A DNA stretch of 64,000 bases from an uncultured Roseibium sp. GTDB taxonomy: Bacteria > Pseudomonadota > Alphaproteobacteria > Rhizobiales > Stappiaceae. Shown in pieces: positions 16,162 to 24,816 of the stretch. A model generated the notes under the pieces. That model was given only the letters and a program-made list of their open reading frames with translations, searched no databases and had not been told where the DNA came from. Location: assembly GCF_963669205.1 (NCBI RefSeq), contig NZ_OY769915.1:4624001-4688000 (forward strand), given 5' to 3'. The translations under genes were made by a program, and so were the position numbers. Each line of letters starts with the position of its first letter. The stretch's first letter is position 1.

Positions 16162-17061
16162 TCAGGCGGCCGGTTTCAGTGGCAGGCAGATATCCGTCAG
16201 AAGATCCGCCGGCGCGGTATCGCGCGGATTGTTCAGATAGACTTCCATGCACGGCGCATCCGCCGGCTCGCGCCCCGACTGGGTAAGCCATTCGCCGTAG
16301 AGCCATTCATACGCCCATTTCATGTCCGCGTAAGGCCCCTTGTAATGTAGAACGGCATAGTCGCCCCCATAGGTTTCGATAGCTTCGAACGGGGCCTCGA
16401 CAACAAAGCCGTCCGACACTGCCACGCCTGCAGCTGACTGCAGCTCATCTTCCGGGACATATGTCGGATCGGAGTAGTACAGCCCCTTCATTGCTCCCAC
16501 CTGTCCAAGCTGGTTCCGGCTGGCAAGAACCCCGACGGCTTTTTCGAACGCCTTGCCGATCTCCATGTAGGCACCCCTGTGCGGGATGACGGCGAGCGTT
16601 TCGGTCGCCATGGACTTGATTTCAACCTGGTGCATGAGAAGTGATCCTCTTGTCTTTGGAGTTGGAGCACCGCCGTTGGCGGGCTGGAGACGGCCTTCGA
16701 CACCAGCCCCCCGGTAAGCAGAGGGGGACTGGCTGTAGACTTTCTTGAAACTGCGGCTGAAGGCTTCCTGGCTGCTGTAGCCGGCACGCGTTGCGATCTC
16801 GGCAATCGGCATCCGGGAATAGGTCAGATCCGCAGAGGCCCTGTGGAGTCTCAGCCGCTTGACGGTCGCGATGATGGATTCGCCATAGGCCGACTGCCAG
16901 ACACGGTGCCAGTGCCAGGGAGACAGGGCGGCAACCTCCGCAAGCATGGCCAGATCGGGGTCTTCGTCGAGATGCGCGTAGATATATTCGATCACCCGAG
17001 TGAAGCGCCTGAGGTAGCCGTCATCCTTCGGCGATATCGACTGCTTTTCATGCTGTGTCAT
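16162..17061 (-). CDS. AraC-family regulator with GyrI-like effector domain
   Basis: A 299-residue transcription factor. Residues 15-120 form the AraC double helix-turn-helix (LAMLAEVAALSPWHWHRVW and IAEIATRAGYSSQEAFSRSFKK), placed at the N-terminus. Residues 140-299 form a GyrI-like/SOUL-type small-molecule binding domain (VEIKSMATETLAVIPHRGAY, then YYSDPTYVPEDELQSAAGV). This Rob/YdeE-type layout usually responds to hydrophobic or cationic compounds. It converges on the transporter gene (4 bases between stops) and is divergent from the MaoC pair, which it might regulate; that is inference. Confidence 0.9.
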   Translation of the reverse strand: MTQHEKQSISPKDDGYLRRFTRVIEYIYAHLDEDPDLAMLAEVAALSPWHWHRVWQSAYGESIIATVKRLRLHRASADLTYSRMPIAEIATRAGYSSQEAFSRSFKKVYSQSPSAYRGAGVEGRLQPANGGAPTPKTRGSLLMHQVEIKSMATETLAVIPHRGAYMEIGKAFEKAVGVLASRNQLGQVGAMKGLYYSDPTYVPEDELQSAAGVAVSDGFVVEAPFEAIETYGGDYAVLHYKGPYADMKWAYEWLYGEWLTQSGREPADAPCMEVYLNNPRDTAPADLLTDICLPLKPAA

Positions 17062-17309
17062 TGGAAATGGCCCTGTTTATGTCAAAGGGACACTAGCACC
17101 GGGCCATCTGACAAATCTTGCTGACTTGGACGCGATAGGATTTCAGGCATCAGGCATCGACATGTTTGAAGACGCACGCTCTCGCTCGAGCACCTGTTTA
17201 TGTCCTGCCTATCGAAATTGCATCCGGACCTGTGCTACGACAAAAGCATTGAACGCTTCCCCTCCGCATCCGTGACAAGCTCCGGTTTCACAAAACACAA
17301 CCCGACACC

Positions 17310-17768
17310 ATGACACAGCCTCAATATTTTGAAGATTTCGCTCCCGGACAGGAAATCCCGCTCGGGTCCATCGAGGTCACACGGGACGACATCATCGAGT
17401 TCGCGACCGAGTTCGATCCCCAGGACTTTCACATGAGCGAGGAAGGCGGCAAGGCGTCGATGCTCGGCGGCCTGGCGGCATCCGGCTGGCACACCGCCAG
17501 CATCGTCATGCGCCTTCTGGCTATGAACCTCTTCAACAAGAGCACGGGCCGGGGATCGCCCGGTGTCAGCAAGCTCAGGTGGAAACATCCGGTTTTTGCC
17601 GGCGACACCCTGTCGGCGCATGCCGAGATCCTGGGAACCAAACCCTTGCGGTCCAAACCGGGGCTTGGCCTGGTTTTCATCCGCATCCGTGCCGCCAACC
17701 AACACGGCAAGGATGTTATCGACTGGGAAAATCCCGTTCTGTTCGAAAGACGGGAGCCCGCCCGATGA
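17310..17768 (+). CDS. MaoC-like hotdog dehydratase, first of pair
   Basis: A 152-residue single-hotdog protein of the MaoC/R-hydratase family. FATEFDPQDFHMSEEGGKASMLGGLAASGWHTASI contains the hydratase motif (Asp..His, then the G-G-x-x-A-S-G-W-H segment) that binds enoyl-CoA thioesters. It overlaps the second MaoC gene by 4 bases (ATGA at 17765-17768), so the two are probably made and assembled together. The usual reaction is hydration of a trans-2-enoyl-CoA; the actual substrate is unknown. Confidence 0.88.
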   Translation: MTQPQYFEDFAPGQEIPLGSIEVTRDDIIEFATEFDPQDFHMSEEGGKASMLGGLAASGWHTASIVMRLLAMNLFNKSTGRGSPGVSKLRWKHPVFAGDTLSAHAEILGTKPLRSKPGLGLVFIRIRAANQHGKDVIDWENPVLFERREPAR

Positions 17769-18253
17769 TCGACTTTTTCGAAGACATCCGCGAAGGCGAC
17801 ACCCTGGAACTCGGACGGTACACCTTCCAGACAGACGAGATCATCCGCTTTGCGGAAAAGTATGATCCGCAGCCCTTTCACCTGAGCGAGGAGGGAGCGG
17901 CACAGACGCATTTCGGGCGTCTGTGTGCATCCGGCTGGCACACGGCGAGCGTTTTCATGAAGCTGTTCGTGGCGAAGATGAAGGCGATGCAGGCAGCGGC
18001 CCTCGAAACGGGCGTGATGGCGGCAAAAATAGGCCCTTCGCCGGGCTTCGAGGATCTGAAATGGATCAGGCCTGTCTTTGCCGGCGACACGCTGACCTAC
18101 ACCCGCATCGTGACCGGTAAGACCGAAAGCCGCAGCAGGCCTGAATGGGGTCTCGTTCACTCCGACATGCTGGCCCACAACCAGGACGGAACGCTGGTGT
18201 TCTCGTTCAAGGCGACCGTGTTTGTCGAAAGACTGGGTGCCCGGTCAGACTGA
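17765..18253 (+). CDS. MaoC-like hotdog dehydratase, second of pair
   Basis: A 162-residue paralogue of the preceding protein, with FAEKYDPQPFHLSEEGAAQTHFGRLCASGWHTASV at the active-site helix. The open frame reaches back to 17579, but the start is set by the ATGA overlap with the upstream stop. Two half-size MaoC proteins in tandem often act as a heteromeric hydratase or thioesterase; the pair may form one enzyme. Confidence 0.88.
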   Translation: MIDFFEDIREGDTLELGRYTFQTDEIIRFAEKYDPQPFHLSEEGAAQTHFGRLCASGWHTASVFMKLFVAKMKAMQAAALETGVMAAKIGPSPGFEDLKWIRPVFAGDTLTYTRIVTGKTESRSRPEWGLVHSDMLAHNQDGTLVFSFKATVFVERLGARSD

Positions 18254-18269
18254 CGACCTCTGCGGCCGT

Positions 18270-18656
18270 TCACTTGTCGCGCGATGTGTCCTGCGTTTCC
18301 TTGCCGGCGACTGCCGGGGCGCGATGATGAAAAAAACCGGAAGGCGGTGGGGGCACTTGAAAAAGCAGAAACACGAGGATCGCGACCAGCACCTTTTCCA
18401 AAGTGCCCTTGGTTCGCACGGGCGCGAAACCTTCCAGCAGCACGGATGCCGCCTCGGCCTGCGATGCCGGCACCCGGATGGAAACGCCACCCCAGGCGAT
18501 CATCTTGTCCCATGCAATTGAGGCAATCGCCTGATCAAACGCCCAGACACGGATATTGGCGCTATCCAGAATAGATGCCGCCAGCACCCATTCCATCGGG
18601 CCATAGGCGCGCGCAACGGTCACCAGATTGTCTTGCCGTTTCCACTGCTGGGCCAT
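18270..18656 (-). CDS. DUF2007-like small signalling protein with C-terminal membrane helix
   Basis: A 128-residue protein. Residues 1-75 (LVTVARAYGPMEWVLAASIL ... IRVWAFDQ ... GGVSIRVP) resemble the DUF2007/putative signal-transducing fold that is often annotated only as conserved hypothetical. A hydrophobic segment lies around residues 87-100 (KVLVAILVFLLFQVPPPP), followed by a short polar tail. I start at ATG 18656 (GGAGG 9 bases upstream) instead of 18719. It is the last gene of the mtnP-apt-bluB-acetyltransferase strand, 122 bases after the acetyltransferase. Confidence 0.65.
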   Translation of the reverse strand: MAQQWKRQDNLVTVARAYGPMEWVLAASILDSANIRVWAFDQAIASIAWDKMIAWGGVSIRVPASQAEAASVLLEGFAPVRTKGTLEKVLVAILVFLLFQVPPPPSGFFHHRAPAVAGKETQDTSRDK

Positions 18657-18778
18657 GCGCGTTCGATCCTCCGCAAAAGGTATCGCCTGCGCGCAAGCAT
18701 ACAGGATTTGCCTCGGCAAATCTCGGCAGCACGCAGGACACGCGGACGTTGCCCTTACTGGCCCGGATCCAAATGAGT

Positions 18779-19258
18779 TTACAAATTCCGCGCGAACAGG
18801 ATTTCGTCGCGGATTTCGATCCCGTAATCGCCGCGCAACGGAATGCCGGGCTTCTGTTCGCGTTCCTTGTCAATGACCCCCTGCCCGATCCGTTCGAAGC
18901 GGAACCCGCGCCGCTGATAGAAGCGGAAGGCATCCAGGTTGTCATTTGATGTTCTGACAGTCAGGCGCGGAACGGATTGGGAGCGCGCCTCCGTGACGAC
19001 CGCATCCAGCAACTGGCTGCCGACACCACCCCAGCGATTGATCGAATCCAGTGTCAGGATCTCCCACTCGCCGTCCCGCTTGATCAGCGTGACCAGGCCC
19101 ACAAGATCGGTCCCGTCGAAGGCGACATAGCCGGGAAGCCGGGATGCATCGACCATCTCGTTGTCCAGCATGATCTCCGGAGCGGTCCAGCGATCCGTCA
19201 GGAGCTGACGCACCGCGGGATAGTCCCCTTCTTCCGTTTGGCGAATGACTACAGGCAT
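18779..19258 (-). CDS. GNAT-family N-acetyltransferase
   Basis: A 159-residue acetyl-CoA-dependent acetyltransferase. The acetyl-CoA loop is degenerate but recognisable (NRWGGVGSQLLDAVVTEA) and the end of the fold shows LTVRTSNDNLDAFRFYQRRGFRFERI. The ATG at 19258 has AGGAG 6-7 bases upstream; an earlier in-frame start would overlap bluB. It lies 10 bases after the bluB stop and is probably cotranscribed. The acceptor substrate is unknown. Confidence 0.88.
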   Translation of the reverse strand: MPVVIRQTEEGDYPAVRQLLTDRWTAPEIMLDNEMVDASRLPGYVAFDGTDLVGLVTLIKRDGEWEILTLDSINRWGGVGSQLLDAVVTEARSQSVPRLTVRTSNDNLDAFRFYQRRGFRFERIGQGVIDKEREQKPGIPLRGDYGIEIRDEILFARNL

Positions 19259-19268
19259 TAGAGCGCTC

Positions 19269-19919
19269 CTACCGGTGAAAAACCCTGTTTGAAAGTGGAC
19301 TGCGCCCCTGCCACCGCGCGCGTTCCAGTTCCGGGTCGACATGTTCTTCTTCAGGATAGCCAACACATAGATAAGCCACGAGCCGCCAGTTCCCGTCAAC
19401 CTGAAGGATTTCGCAGGTCATGGCCGGGTCCAAAATCGAGACCCAGCCGACACCTATTCCTTCGGATCTGGCAGCCAGCCAGAACGTATGCACCATGCTG
19501 ACAGTGGAATAGGCCAGCATCTCGGGCATCGTTGCGCGGCCGAGACCGTGCCCCTGGTCCGGATGGTCATCGCTGAAGACGGCGAGATGAACCGGAGCCT
19601 CCTTCAACCCTGCCAGCTTGAGCTGCCGGTACCGGGACGCCCTGTCGTCGTCATATCGCTTTGCCGCCGCCTCGTTTTCCCTCTCGAAACAGGCCGTCAC
19701 CCTGTCACGCTTTTCCGGGCTCTCCACGACGACGACCCGCCAGGGCTGGCTGTTGCCGACGGACGGCGCAAGATCTGCAAGATGCAGAAGATGGTCAAGC
19801 ATGCCGTCCGGCAACGGTTCTGCGCGAAAGCGGCGCACGTCCCGCCGCCATTTCAGCAGGGTCTCGAATTCTTGCCGGAACTGGTGGGAAAACCGCGGCC
19901 CTTCCGCTGGTGGAGGCAT
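19269..19919 (-). CDS. bluB: 5,6-dimethylbenzimidazole synthase
   Basis: A 216-residue flavin-destroying nitroreductase-fold enzyme that cleaves reduced FMN to make the lower ligand of vitamin B12. DVRRFRAEPLPDGMLDHLL, LAPSVGNSQPWRVV, GHGLGRATMPEML and EGIGVGWVSI are characteristic of BluB and set it apart from ordinary nitroreductases. The start is uncertain: ATG 19919 gives a normal length and sits just after the apt stop, while 19976 would overlap apt. I see no other cobalamin genes in the window. Confidence 0.85.
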   Translation of the reverse strand: MPPPAEGPRFSHQFRQEFETLLKWRRDVRRFRAEPLPDGMLDHLLHLADLAPSVGNSQPWRVVVVESPEKRDRVTACFERENEAAAKRYDDDRASRYRQLKLAGLKEAPVHLAVFSDDHPDQGHGLGRATMPEMLAYSTVSMVHTFWLAARSEGIGVGWVSILDPAMTCEILQVDGNWRLVAYLCVGYPEEEHVDPELERARWQGRSPLSNRVFHR

Positions 19920-19923
19920 GGCG

Positions 19924-20472
19924 TCAGTGCCCGGGAAATTCCACCAGCGTGCGCACGGGCACATTGAGCGCTTCAAGCTTTGCGCGTCCCCCCAGGTCCG
20001 GCAGATCGACGATGAAACAGGCGGCTTCGATATTCGCTCCCATGGATTTCAGCAGCTTGCAGGCCGCTTCCGCGGTGCCGCCGGTCGCTATCAGGTCATC
20101 GACAAGAATGACCCGGTCACCCGGCTGGATGGCGTCCTTGTGCATCTCCATCTCGTCAAGACCATATTCCAGCGAATAGGCAATCCGAACGGTTTCGTGC
20201 GGCAGTTTTCCCTTTTTCCGTATGGGGACGAAGCCTGCCGACAGCTGGTGCGCAACTGCGCCTCCGAGAATGAAACCGCGCGCCTCGATCCCGGCAATCT
20301 GGTCGACTTTCGAGCCGGCCCAGGGCTGCACAAGCGCATCAACGGCACGGCGGAACGCGCGCGCATTTCCCATAAGCGTCGTGATATCGCGAAACAGGAT
20401 TCCCTCTTTCGGATAGTCCTTGATCGTTCGGATCGAATGGACCAATTCATCCTGGATCGTCTGTTCGGTCAT
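19924..20472 (-). CDS. apt: Adenine phosphoribosyltransferase
   Basis: A 182-residue type I phosphoribosyltransferase making AMP from adenine and PRPP. Visible: IRTIKDYPKEGILFRDITTL at the N-terminus, IEARGFILGGAVA, and the PRPP loop VILVDDLIATGGTA. The AGAAAGAGAG purine run lies before ATG 20472. It follows mtnP on the same strand, a logical pairing, since MTA phosphorylase releases adenine that Apt recaptures. Confidence 0.96.
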   Translation of the reverse strand: MTEQTIQDELVHSIRTIKDYPKEGILFRDITTLMGNARAFRRAVDALVQPWAGSKVDQIAGIEARGFILGGAVAHQLSAGFVPIRKKGKLPHETVRIAYSLEYGLDEMEMHKDAIQPGDRVILVDDLIATGGTAEAACKLLKSMGANIEAACFIVDLPDLGGRAKLEALNVPVRTLVEFPGH

Positions 20473-20596
20473 CGAACTCTCTTTCTTCAGCTTGTCGTCC
20501 GGGCACATGCCCCGGCCGACGCTTATAACAAGTTTGCGTCTTCTATCGAAGTAATTTCAGCATGTTGCATTGATCGGTGTAACAACCGCTATGGCG

Positions 20597-21478
20597 TCAG
20601 GACGCCCTGTTCAGAACACGTCCGGCGACGGCATCGAGTTTCGCCACAAGCGCGGGGTCCCGTTTTTCGGGTGCCGTCATGAAGGCAAACTCCAACGCCG
20701 TGTCGGAGCCTGCCGGGCAGGATTGATGGTCCCGGGGCAGATCCCGCGCGACCCGGGCCACAAGGCGCTGGGCGTTTTCGGCGTTGTCGTGCAGAACCTT
20801 GATGATGGCCTGGATATCCACTTCACCGTGATCGGGATGCCAGCTGTCGTAGTCGGTGACCATCGCGACCGTCGCGTAACAGATCTCCGCTTCGCGCGCG
20901 AGTTTGGCTTCCGGCATGTTGGTCATGCCGATCACGTCGCATTCCCACGACCGGTAGAGATGGCTCTCGGCAAGCGAGGAAAACTGCGGGCCTTCCATCG
21001 CCAGGTAAGTTCCGCCCTTCGCATAGGCGAGGCCTTCGGCTTCCGCTGCCGCGGCAACGGCCTCAATCAGCTTGGGGCTAACCGGCGTTGCCATGGACAC
21101 ATGCGCGACGCACCCGGTGCCGAAGAAACTTTTTTCCCGGGCGATCGTGCGGTCGATGAACTGGTCGACCAGAACGAAGGTACCCGGCGCATGTTCCTCC
21201 TTCAAAGACCCGCAGGCCGAAACCGACAGGAGATCGGTTACGCCGCAGCGCTTCATCACGTCGATATTCGCACGGTAATTGATCGTCGTCGGGGAGTAGA
21301 CGTGTCCCCGGCCGTGGCGTGGCAAGAACACGATTTTCAGCCCGTCCATTTCACCAATCCGGACCTGGTCGGACGGCGTTCCCCAGGGGCTGGCAACAGT
21401 GATCCATTCGGCGTTTTCAAGCCCGGGAAGATCGTAGATGCCCGAACCGCCGATAATCCCAAGAACCGCATCAGCCAT
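20597..21478 (-). CDS. mtnP: S-methyl-5'-thioadenosine phosphorylase
   Basis: A 293-residue enzyme splitting methylthioadenosine into adenine and methylthioribose-1-phosphate in the methionine salvage pathway. GIIGGSGIYDLPGLE at the N-terminus, PRHGRGH, NYRANI, YLAMEGPQFSSLAES and GMTNMPEAKLAREAE are all typical. ATG 21478 has GGAG 8 bases upstream. The partner mtnA lies 31 kb away at 52.9 kb on the opposite strand. The order petABC-mtnP-apt is widespread in Rhizobiales. Confidence 0.96.
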   Translation of the reverse strand: MADAVLGIIGGSGIYDLPGLENAEWITVASPWGTPSDQVRIGEMDGLKIVFLPRHGRGHVYSPTTINYRANIDVMKRCGVTDLLSVSACGSLKEEHAPGTFVLVDQFIDRTIAREKSFFGTGCVAHVSMATPVSPKLIEAVAAAAEAEGLAYAKGGTYLAMEGPQFSSLAESHLYRSWECDVIGMTNMPEAKLAREAEICYATVAMVTDYDSWHPDHGEVDIQAIIKVLHDNAENAQRLVARVARDLPRDHQSCPAGSDTALEFAFMTAPEKRDPALVAKLDAVAGRVLNRAS

Positions 21479-21730
21479 TGCCAAGTCTCCAGTTGAAACA
21501 AGAATCCAGTCCTGTCAGCTGATTAACAAGCAGCGGGAAACTTGAATAGGTCAAAAAACAAAAAAGACGGGCTCAAGGCACATCAGCGCCGCAACGAGCG
21601 TCGGCCTCATCCTGAGGAGAACCGCAAGGTCCGTCCCGAAGGATGGCGCAGCCGGCTTTGAAACCGCCGCCCGTCTTTCGGGGCTTCGCTCCGCACCTCA
21701 CCATGAGGTGCGGTTTCAGGTTGAAGGCCA
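21479..21730. repeat. Intergenic region with CCTCATCCTGAGG-type repeats
   Basis: Between mtnP and the petC terminator. It holds fragments of the dispersed repeat family seen at 4.4-5.0 kb: CCTCATCCTGAGG (21607-21619), and GCACCTCACCATGAGGTGCGG (21694-21714 by hairpin centre). No gene. Confidence 0.6.
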
Positions 21731-21765
21731 ACAAAAAAGGCGAGCCCGGGGCCCGCCTTTTGAGA
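21731..21765 (-). terminator. Terminator of the petABC operon
   Basis: Minus-strand AAAAGGCGGGCCCCGGGCTCGCC hairpin (one mismatch) followed by TTTTTTGTTGG, about 25 bases past the cytochrome c1 stop. Confidence 0.75.
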
Positions 21766-21788
21766 TCTGCTGGTGTTTTTTGTGCGGA

Positions 21789-22628
21789 TCAGTGTTCCGC
21801 GTTGCGCCAGAGCTGCTTCTTCGTGAAGTAGAGCAGGCCTGCAAACACGATCAGGAACACCATCACGCGGAAACCGATCTTCTTGCGGTCTTCCAGATGC
21901 GGCTCTGCGGCCCACATCATGAATGCGGACACGTCTTTCGCGTATTGCTCGACCGTCATCGGCGTGCCGTCAGTGTATTCAACAGCCTCGTCGAACAGCG
22001 GCGGTGCCATCGAAATGAACTCACCTGCCAGGAACGAATGGTTGTAGTACTGGCCATCCGGCACGGTGACATCAGCCGGCGCATCCACATACCCGGTCAG
22101 AAGCGAGTAGATGTAGTCGGGGCCGTTTTCCTGGTACTGCGTGAAGATGTCGAAGACAAAGCCCGGGAAGCCGCGCTGAGCTGCGCGTGCCTTTGCCAGC
22201 AGCGAGAAATCGGGCGGGTAAGCGCCGTTATTCGCTGCGCGGGCAGCCTGCTCGTTCGGGAACGGTGACGGGAAACGATCGGCGAGGATTGCCGGCCGGT
22301 CATACATGTCGCCGAAATCGTCCGGACCGTCGACGACAGTGTATTCAGAGGCGATTGCCTTGGCCTGGTCTTCCGTGAAGCTCGGCCCTCCGTCTTCCGC
22401 CAGGTTCCGGAAGGCGACAAGCCTCAGACCGTGACAGGCGGAACAGTTTTCGCGATAGACCTTGAAGCCGCGCTGCAGCTGTCCGCGGTCATAAGATCCG
22501 AACGGACCGGCGAAGGACCAGTTCTGATAGTCGATTTCCACATTGGCTCCGGCGGCGACCGCCGGTGTCGCGATGGCAAGCGATGCCACCGCCACAAGGG
22601 AACGAACCATATTGATCATGGTGCTCAT
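21789..22628 (-). CDS. petC: Cytochrome c1 of the bc1 complex
   Basis: A 279-residue haem protein that passes electrons from the Rieske centre to soluble or bound cytochrome c. It has a signal peptide (cleavage after AVAA near residue 26), the covalent haem motif C62-S-A-C65-H66, an axial Met candidate in EFISMAPPLFD, and a C-terminal membrane anchor near residues 252-270 ending KKQLWRNAEH. It is the last gene of petA-petB-petC. Unlike fused b/c1 genes in some Rhizobiales, b and c1 are separate here, 30 bases apart. Confidence 0.96.
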   Translation of the reverse strand: MSTMINMVRSLVAVASLAIATPAVAAGANVEIDYQNWSFAGPFGSYDRGQLQRGFKVYRENCSACHGLRLVAFRNLAEDGGPSFTEDQAKAIASEYTVVDGPDDFGDMYDRPAILADRFPSPFPNEQAARAANNGAYPPDFSLLAKARAAQRGFPGFVFDIFTQYQENGPDYIYSLLTGYVDAPADVTVPDGQYYNHSFLAGEFISMAPPLFDEAVEYTDGTPMTVEQYAKDVSAFMMWAAEPHLEDRKKIGFRVMVFLIVFAGLLYFTKKQLWRNAEH

Positions 22629-22658
22629 TGTCTCAAGTAACTCCTGATCCGGTTCGCG

Positions 22659-23924
22659 TTATTTCGTTTCCGGCGCAGCGGCCGCGCCAACGGGTTGCCC
22701 TGATCCGCCCTTCAGCACCGCTTCCGAAATCGATGCCGGCAACGGCCTCGGTTTTTCAAGGAACCCGAGCATCGGCAGGATGATCAGGAAGTGCGCGAAA
22801 TAGTAGACGGTAAAGATCCGGGAGAACGTTACATACCATCCTTCAGCAGGCATCGCTCCCAGATATCCGAGTGCCACACAAACACCGGCAAAGATCCAGA
22901 AGAACTGCTTGAACAGCGGACGGTAAGTGCCCGACCGGACCTTTGATGTGTCGAGCCAGGGCAGAACGAACAGCACCGCAATCGCGCCGAACATGGCGAT
23001 GACACCACCGAGCTTGTCCGGAACGGCACGCAGGATCGCGTAGAACGGCAGGAAGTACCATTCGGGAACGATATGTGCCGGCGTTACCAGCGGGTTCGCC
23101 TCGATGTAGTTGTCCGCGTGGCCCAGGTAGTTGGGCAGGTAGAAAGCGAACCAGGAGAAGAAGATCATGAACACGACAATCGCGAACAGGTCCTTCACCG
23201 TGTAATACGGGTGGAACGGCAGAGTATCCTGCTTGGTCTTCGGCTGCACGCCTGTCGGGTTGTTGTTGCCCGTAGTGTGGAACGCCCACACGTGCAGGAT
23301 GACAACGCCGAAGATCATGAACGGCAGCAGGTAGTGGAGCGAGAAGAACCGGTTCAGCGTCGGATTGTCGACGGCAAAACCGCCCCAGAGCCACGTCACG
23401 ATGGCTTCACCCACGAGCGGGATTGCCGAGAACAGGTTCGTGATGACGGTCGCGCCCCAGAAGGACATCTGGCCCCACGGCAGAACGTAACCCATGAAGG
23501 CCGTTCCCATCATGATCAGGAAGATGATCACACCGAGGATCCACGAGATTTCGCGCGGCGCCTTGTAGGAACCGTAATAGAGGCCGCGGAAAATATGGAT
23601 ATAGACGGCGATGAAGAACATCGACGCGCCGTTCGAATGGAGATACCGCAGCAGCCAGCCGAAATTCACGTCACGCATGATGTGCTCGACACTGTCGAAT
23701 GCAGCATCGGTGCTGGGCGTGTAGTGCATCACCAGAACGATCCCGGTGAGGATCTGCGCGATCAGCACGAAGAACAGGATCCCGCCAAAGGTCCACCAGT
23801 AATTCAGGTTTTTCGGTGTCGGGAAGTCCACGAAGGAACCGCGCATGAGCGAAATGACCGGCAGGCGGCTTTCGAGCCACTTGGCCGCAGCGCTCTGCGG
23901 TACGTAATTTGAATGTCCAGCCAT
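22659..23924 (-). CDS. petB: Cytochrome b of the bc1 complex
   Basis: A 421-residue, eight-helix quinol-oxidising subunit. Haem ligand histidines lie in RYLHSNGASMFFIAVYIH and the matching pair in SLHYLLPF / VVILHVWAFH. The quinol-site motif is intact (VPEWYFLPF), as is FMGYVLPWGQMSFWGATV. A C-terminal extension rich in Ala and Gly follows the last helix. It lies 25 bases after petA. Confidence 0.97.
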   Translation of the reverse strand: MAGHSNYVPQSAAAKWLESRLPVISLMRGSFVDFPTPKNLNYWWTFGGILFFVLIAQILTGIVLVMHYTPSTDAAFDSVEHIMRDVNFGWLLRYLHSNGASMFFIAVYIHIFRGLYYGSYKAPREISWILGVIIFLIMMGTAFMGYVLPWGQMSFWGATVITNLFSAIPLVGEAIVTWLWGGFAVDNPTLNRFFSLHYLLPFMIFGVVILHVWAFHTTGNNNPTGVQPKTKQDTLPFHPYYTVKDLFAIVVFMIFFSWFAFYLPNYLGHADNYIEANPLVTPAHIVPEWYFLPFYAILRAVPDKLGGVIAMFGAIAVLFVLPWLDTSKVRSGTYRPLFKQFFWIFAGVCVALGYLGAMPAEGWYVTFSRIFTVYYFAHFLIILPMLGFLEKPRPLPASISEAVLKGGSGQPVGAAAAPETK

Positions 23925-23949
23925 GGCTGTCTCCTAAAAATTTCTGCCG

Positions 23950-24513
23950 TTAACCGATCTTGATTGTCGTGTCGCTGACGAATTCGAGCGGCGGAATCAG
24001 CAAATTCTCGGGAGCCGGGCCTTTACGAATGCGGCCGGCCGTATCGTAGTGCGAGCCATGGCAGGGGCAGAACCACCCGCCGAAATCACCGGCATCGCCG
24101 ATGGGCACACACCCAAGGTGCGTACAGATACCGATCTGCACGAGCCAGTTTTCCTTGTCCTTGACGCCCCGGTTCGGGTCGGTTGCCTCGGCGTCGGTAG
24201 GAAGGTTGGCGTTTCGGGCCAGTTTGTCCGGCAGATCCGAAATCGGAACGTCCTTGGCTTCGGTCACTTCCGTTTCCGTGCGGTTGCGGATGAAGACCGG
24301 CTTGCCGCGCCATTTGACTGTGATTGACTGCCCCTCTTCGACGGCAGACACGTCAACCTCGATGGATGCCAGCGCAAGCGCCGAGGCGTCCGGGTTCATC
24401 TGATCAATGAACGGCCATACCAGCGCGCCGGCGCCCACAACGCCCATTGCGCCGGTCGCGATATAGAGAAAATCACGGCGGTTCGGTTCTTCCGCATCCG
24501 TGTTGTGTGCCAA
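23950..24513 (-). CDS. petA: Rieske iron-sulfur subunit of the bc1 complex
   Basis: A 187-residue protein with a twin-arginine-type N-terminus (NRRDFLY, residues 11-17) and signal anchor at about 18-36. The 2Fe-2S ligands are C130-T-H132 (with C135) and C149-P-C151-H152, the outer cysteines forming the disulfide. It opens the petABC operon. Confidence 0.97.
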   Translation of the reverse strand: MAHNTDAEEPNRRDFLYIATGAMGVVGAGALVWPFIDQMNPDASALALASIEVDVSAVEEGQSITVKWRGKPVFIRNRTETEVTEAKDVPISDLPDKLARNANLPTDAEATDPNRGVKDKENWLVQIGICTHLGCVPIGDAGDFGGWFCPCHGSHYDTAGRIRKGPAPENLLIPPLEFVSDTTIKIG

Positions 24514-24816
24514 GGTCGCGTCCCCTCAAAAGTTCTACCTGTACCGATAGCCCGCATCATGTCCCACCGCTATCCCGGGAGAAGGATAGAGGGAACCATG
24601 CCGGGCTCAACGGTGGCCAAGTGCGGCAGTTCCCCGCATCGGCCAAGCGGCTTGTCTTTTTGCACCCTTCGAAACGCTTGTCCAGACAAACAAACGCCAC
24701 AAAACGCATATGTCGCAGGCAAAACAACAGCCACGCCGCTTTTCTGCCCTTTTTTGGGGAAAAAGCGCAAGACCGGAATTCAAATGAATCCCGGTCCTGC
24801 CGTTTCGTATTGTGAA
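24514..24816. other. Intergenic region upstream of petA
   Basis: About 300 bases that must hold the petABC promoter (minus strand) and hold the terminator of the ABC exporter at their right end. I see no convincing promoter hexamers and no gene. Confidence 0.5.
24769..24800 (-). terminator. Terminator of the first ABC exporter gene
   Basis: Minus-strand GACCGGGATTC / GAATTCCGGTC imperfect stem with an ATTT loop, then TTGCGCTTTTT, about 20 bases past the exporter stop. Confidence 0.6.
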
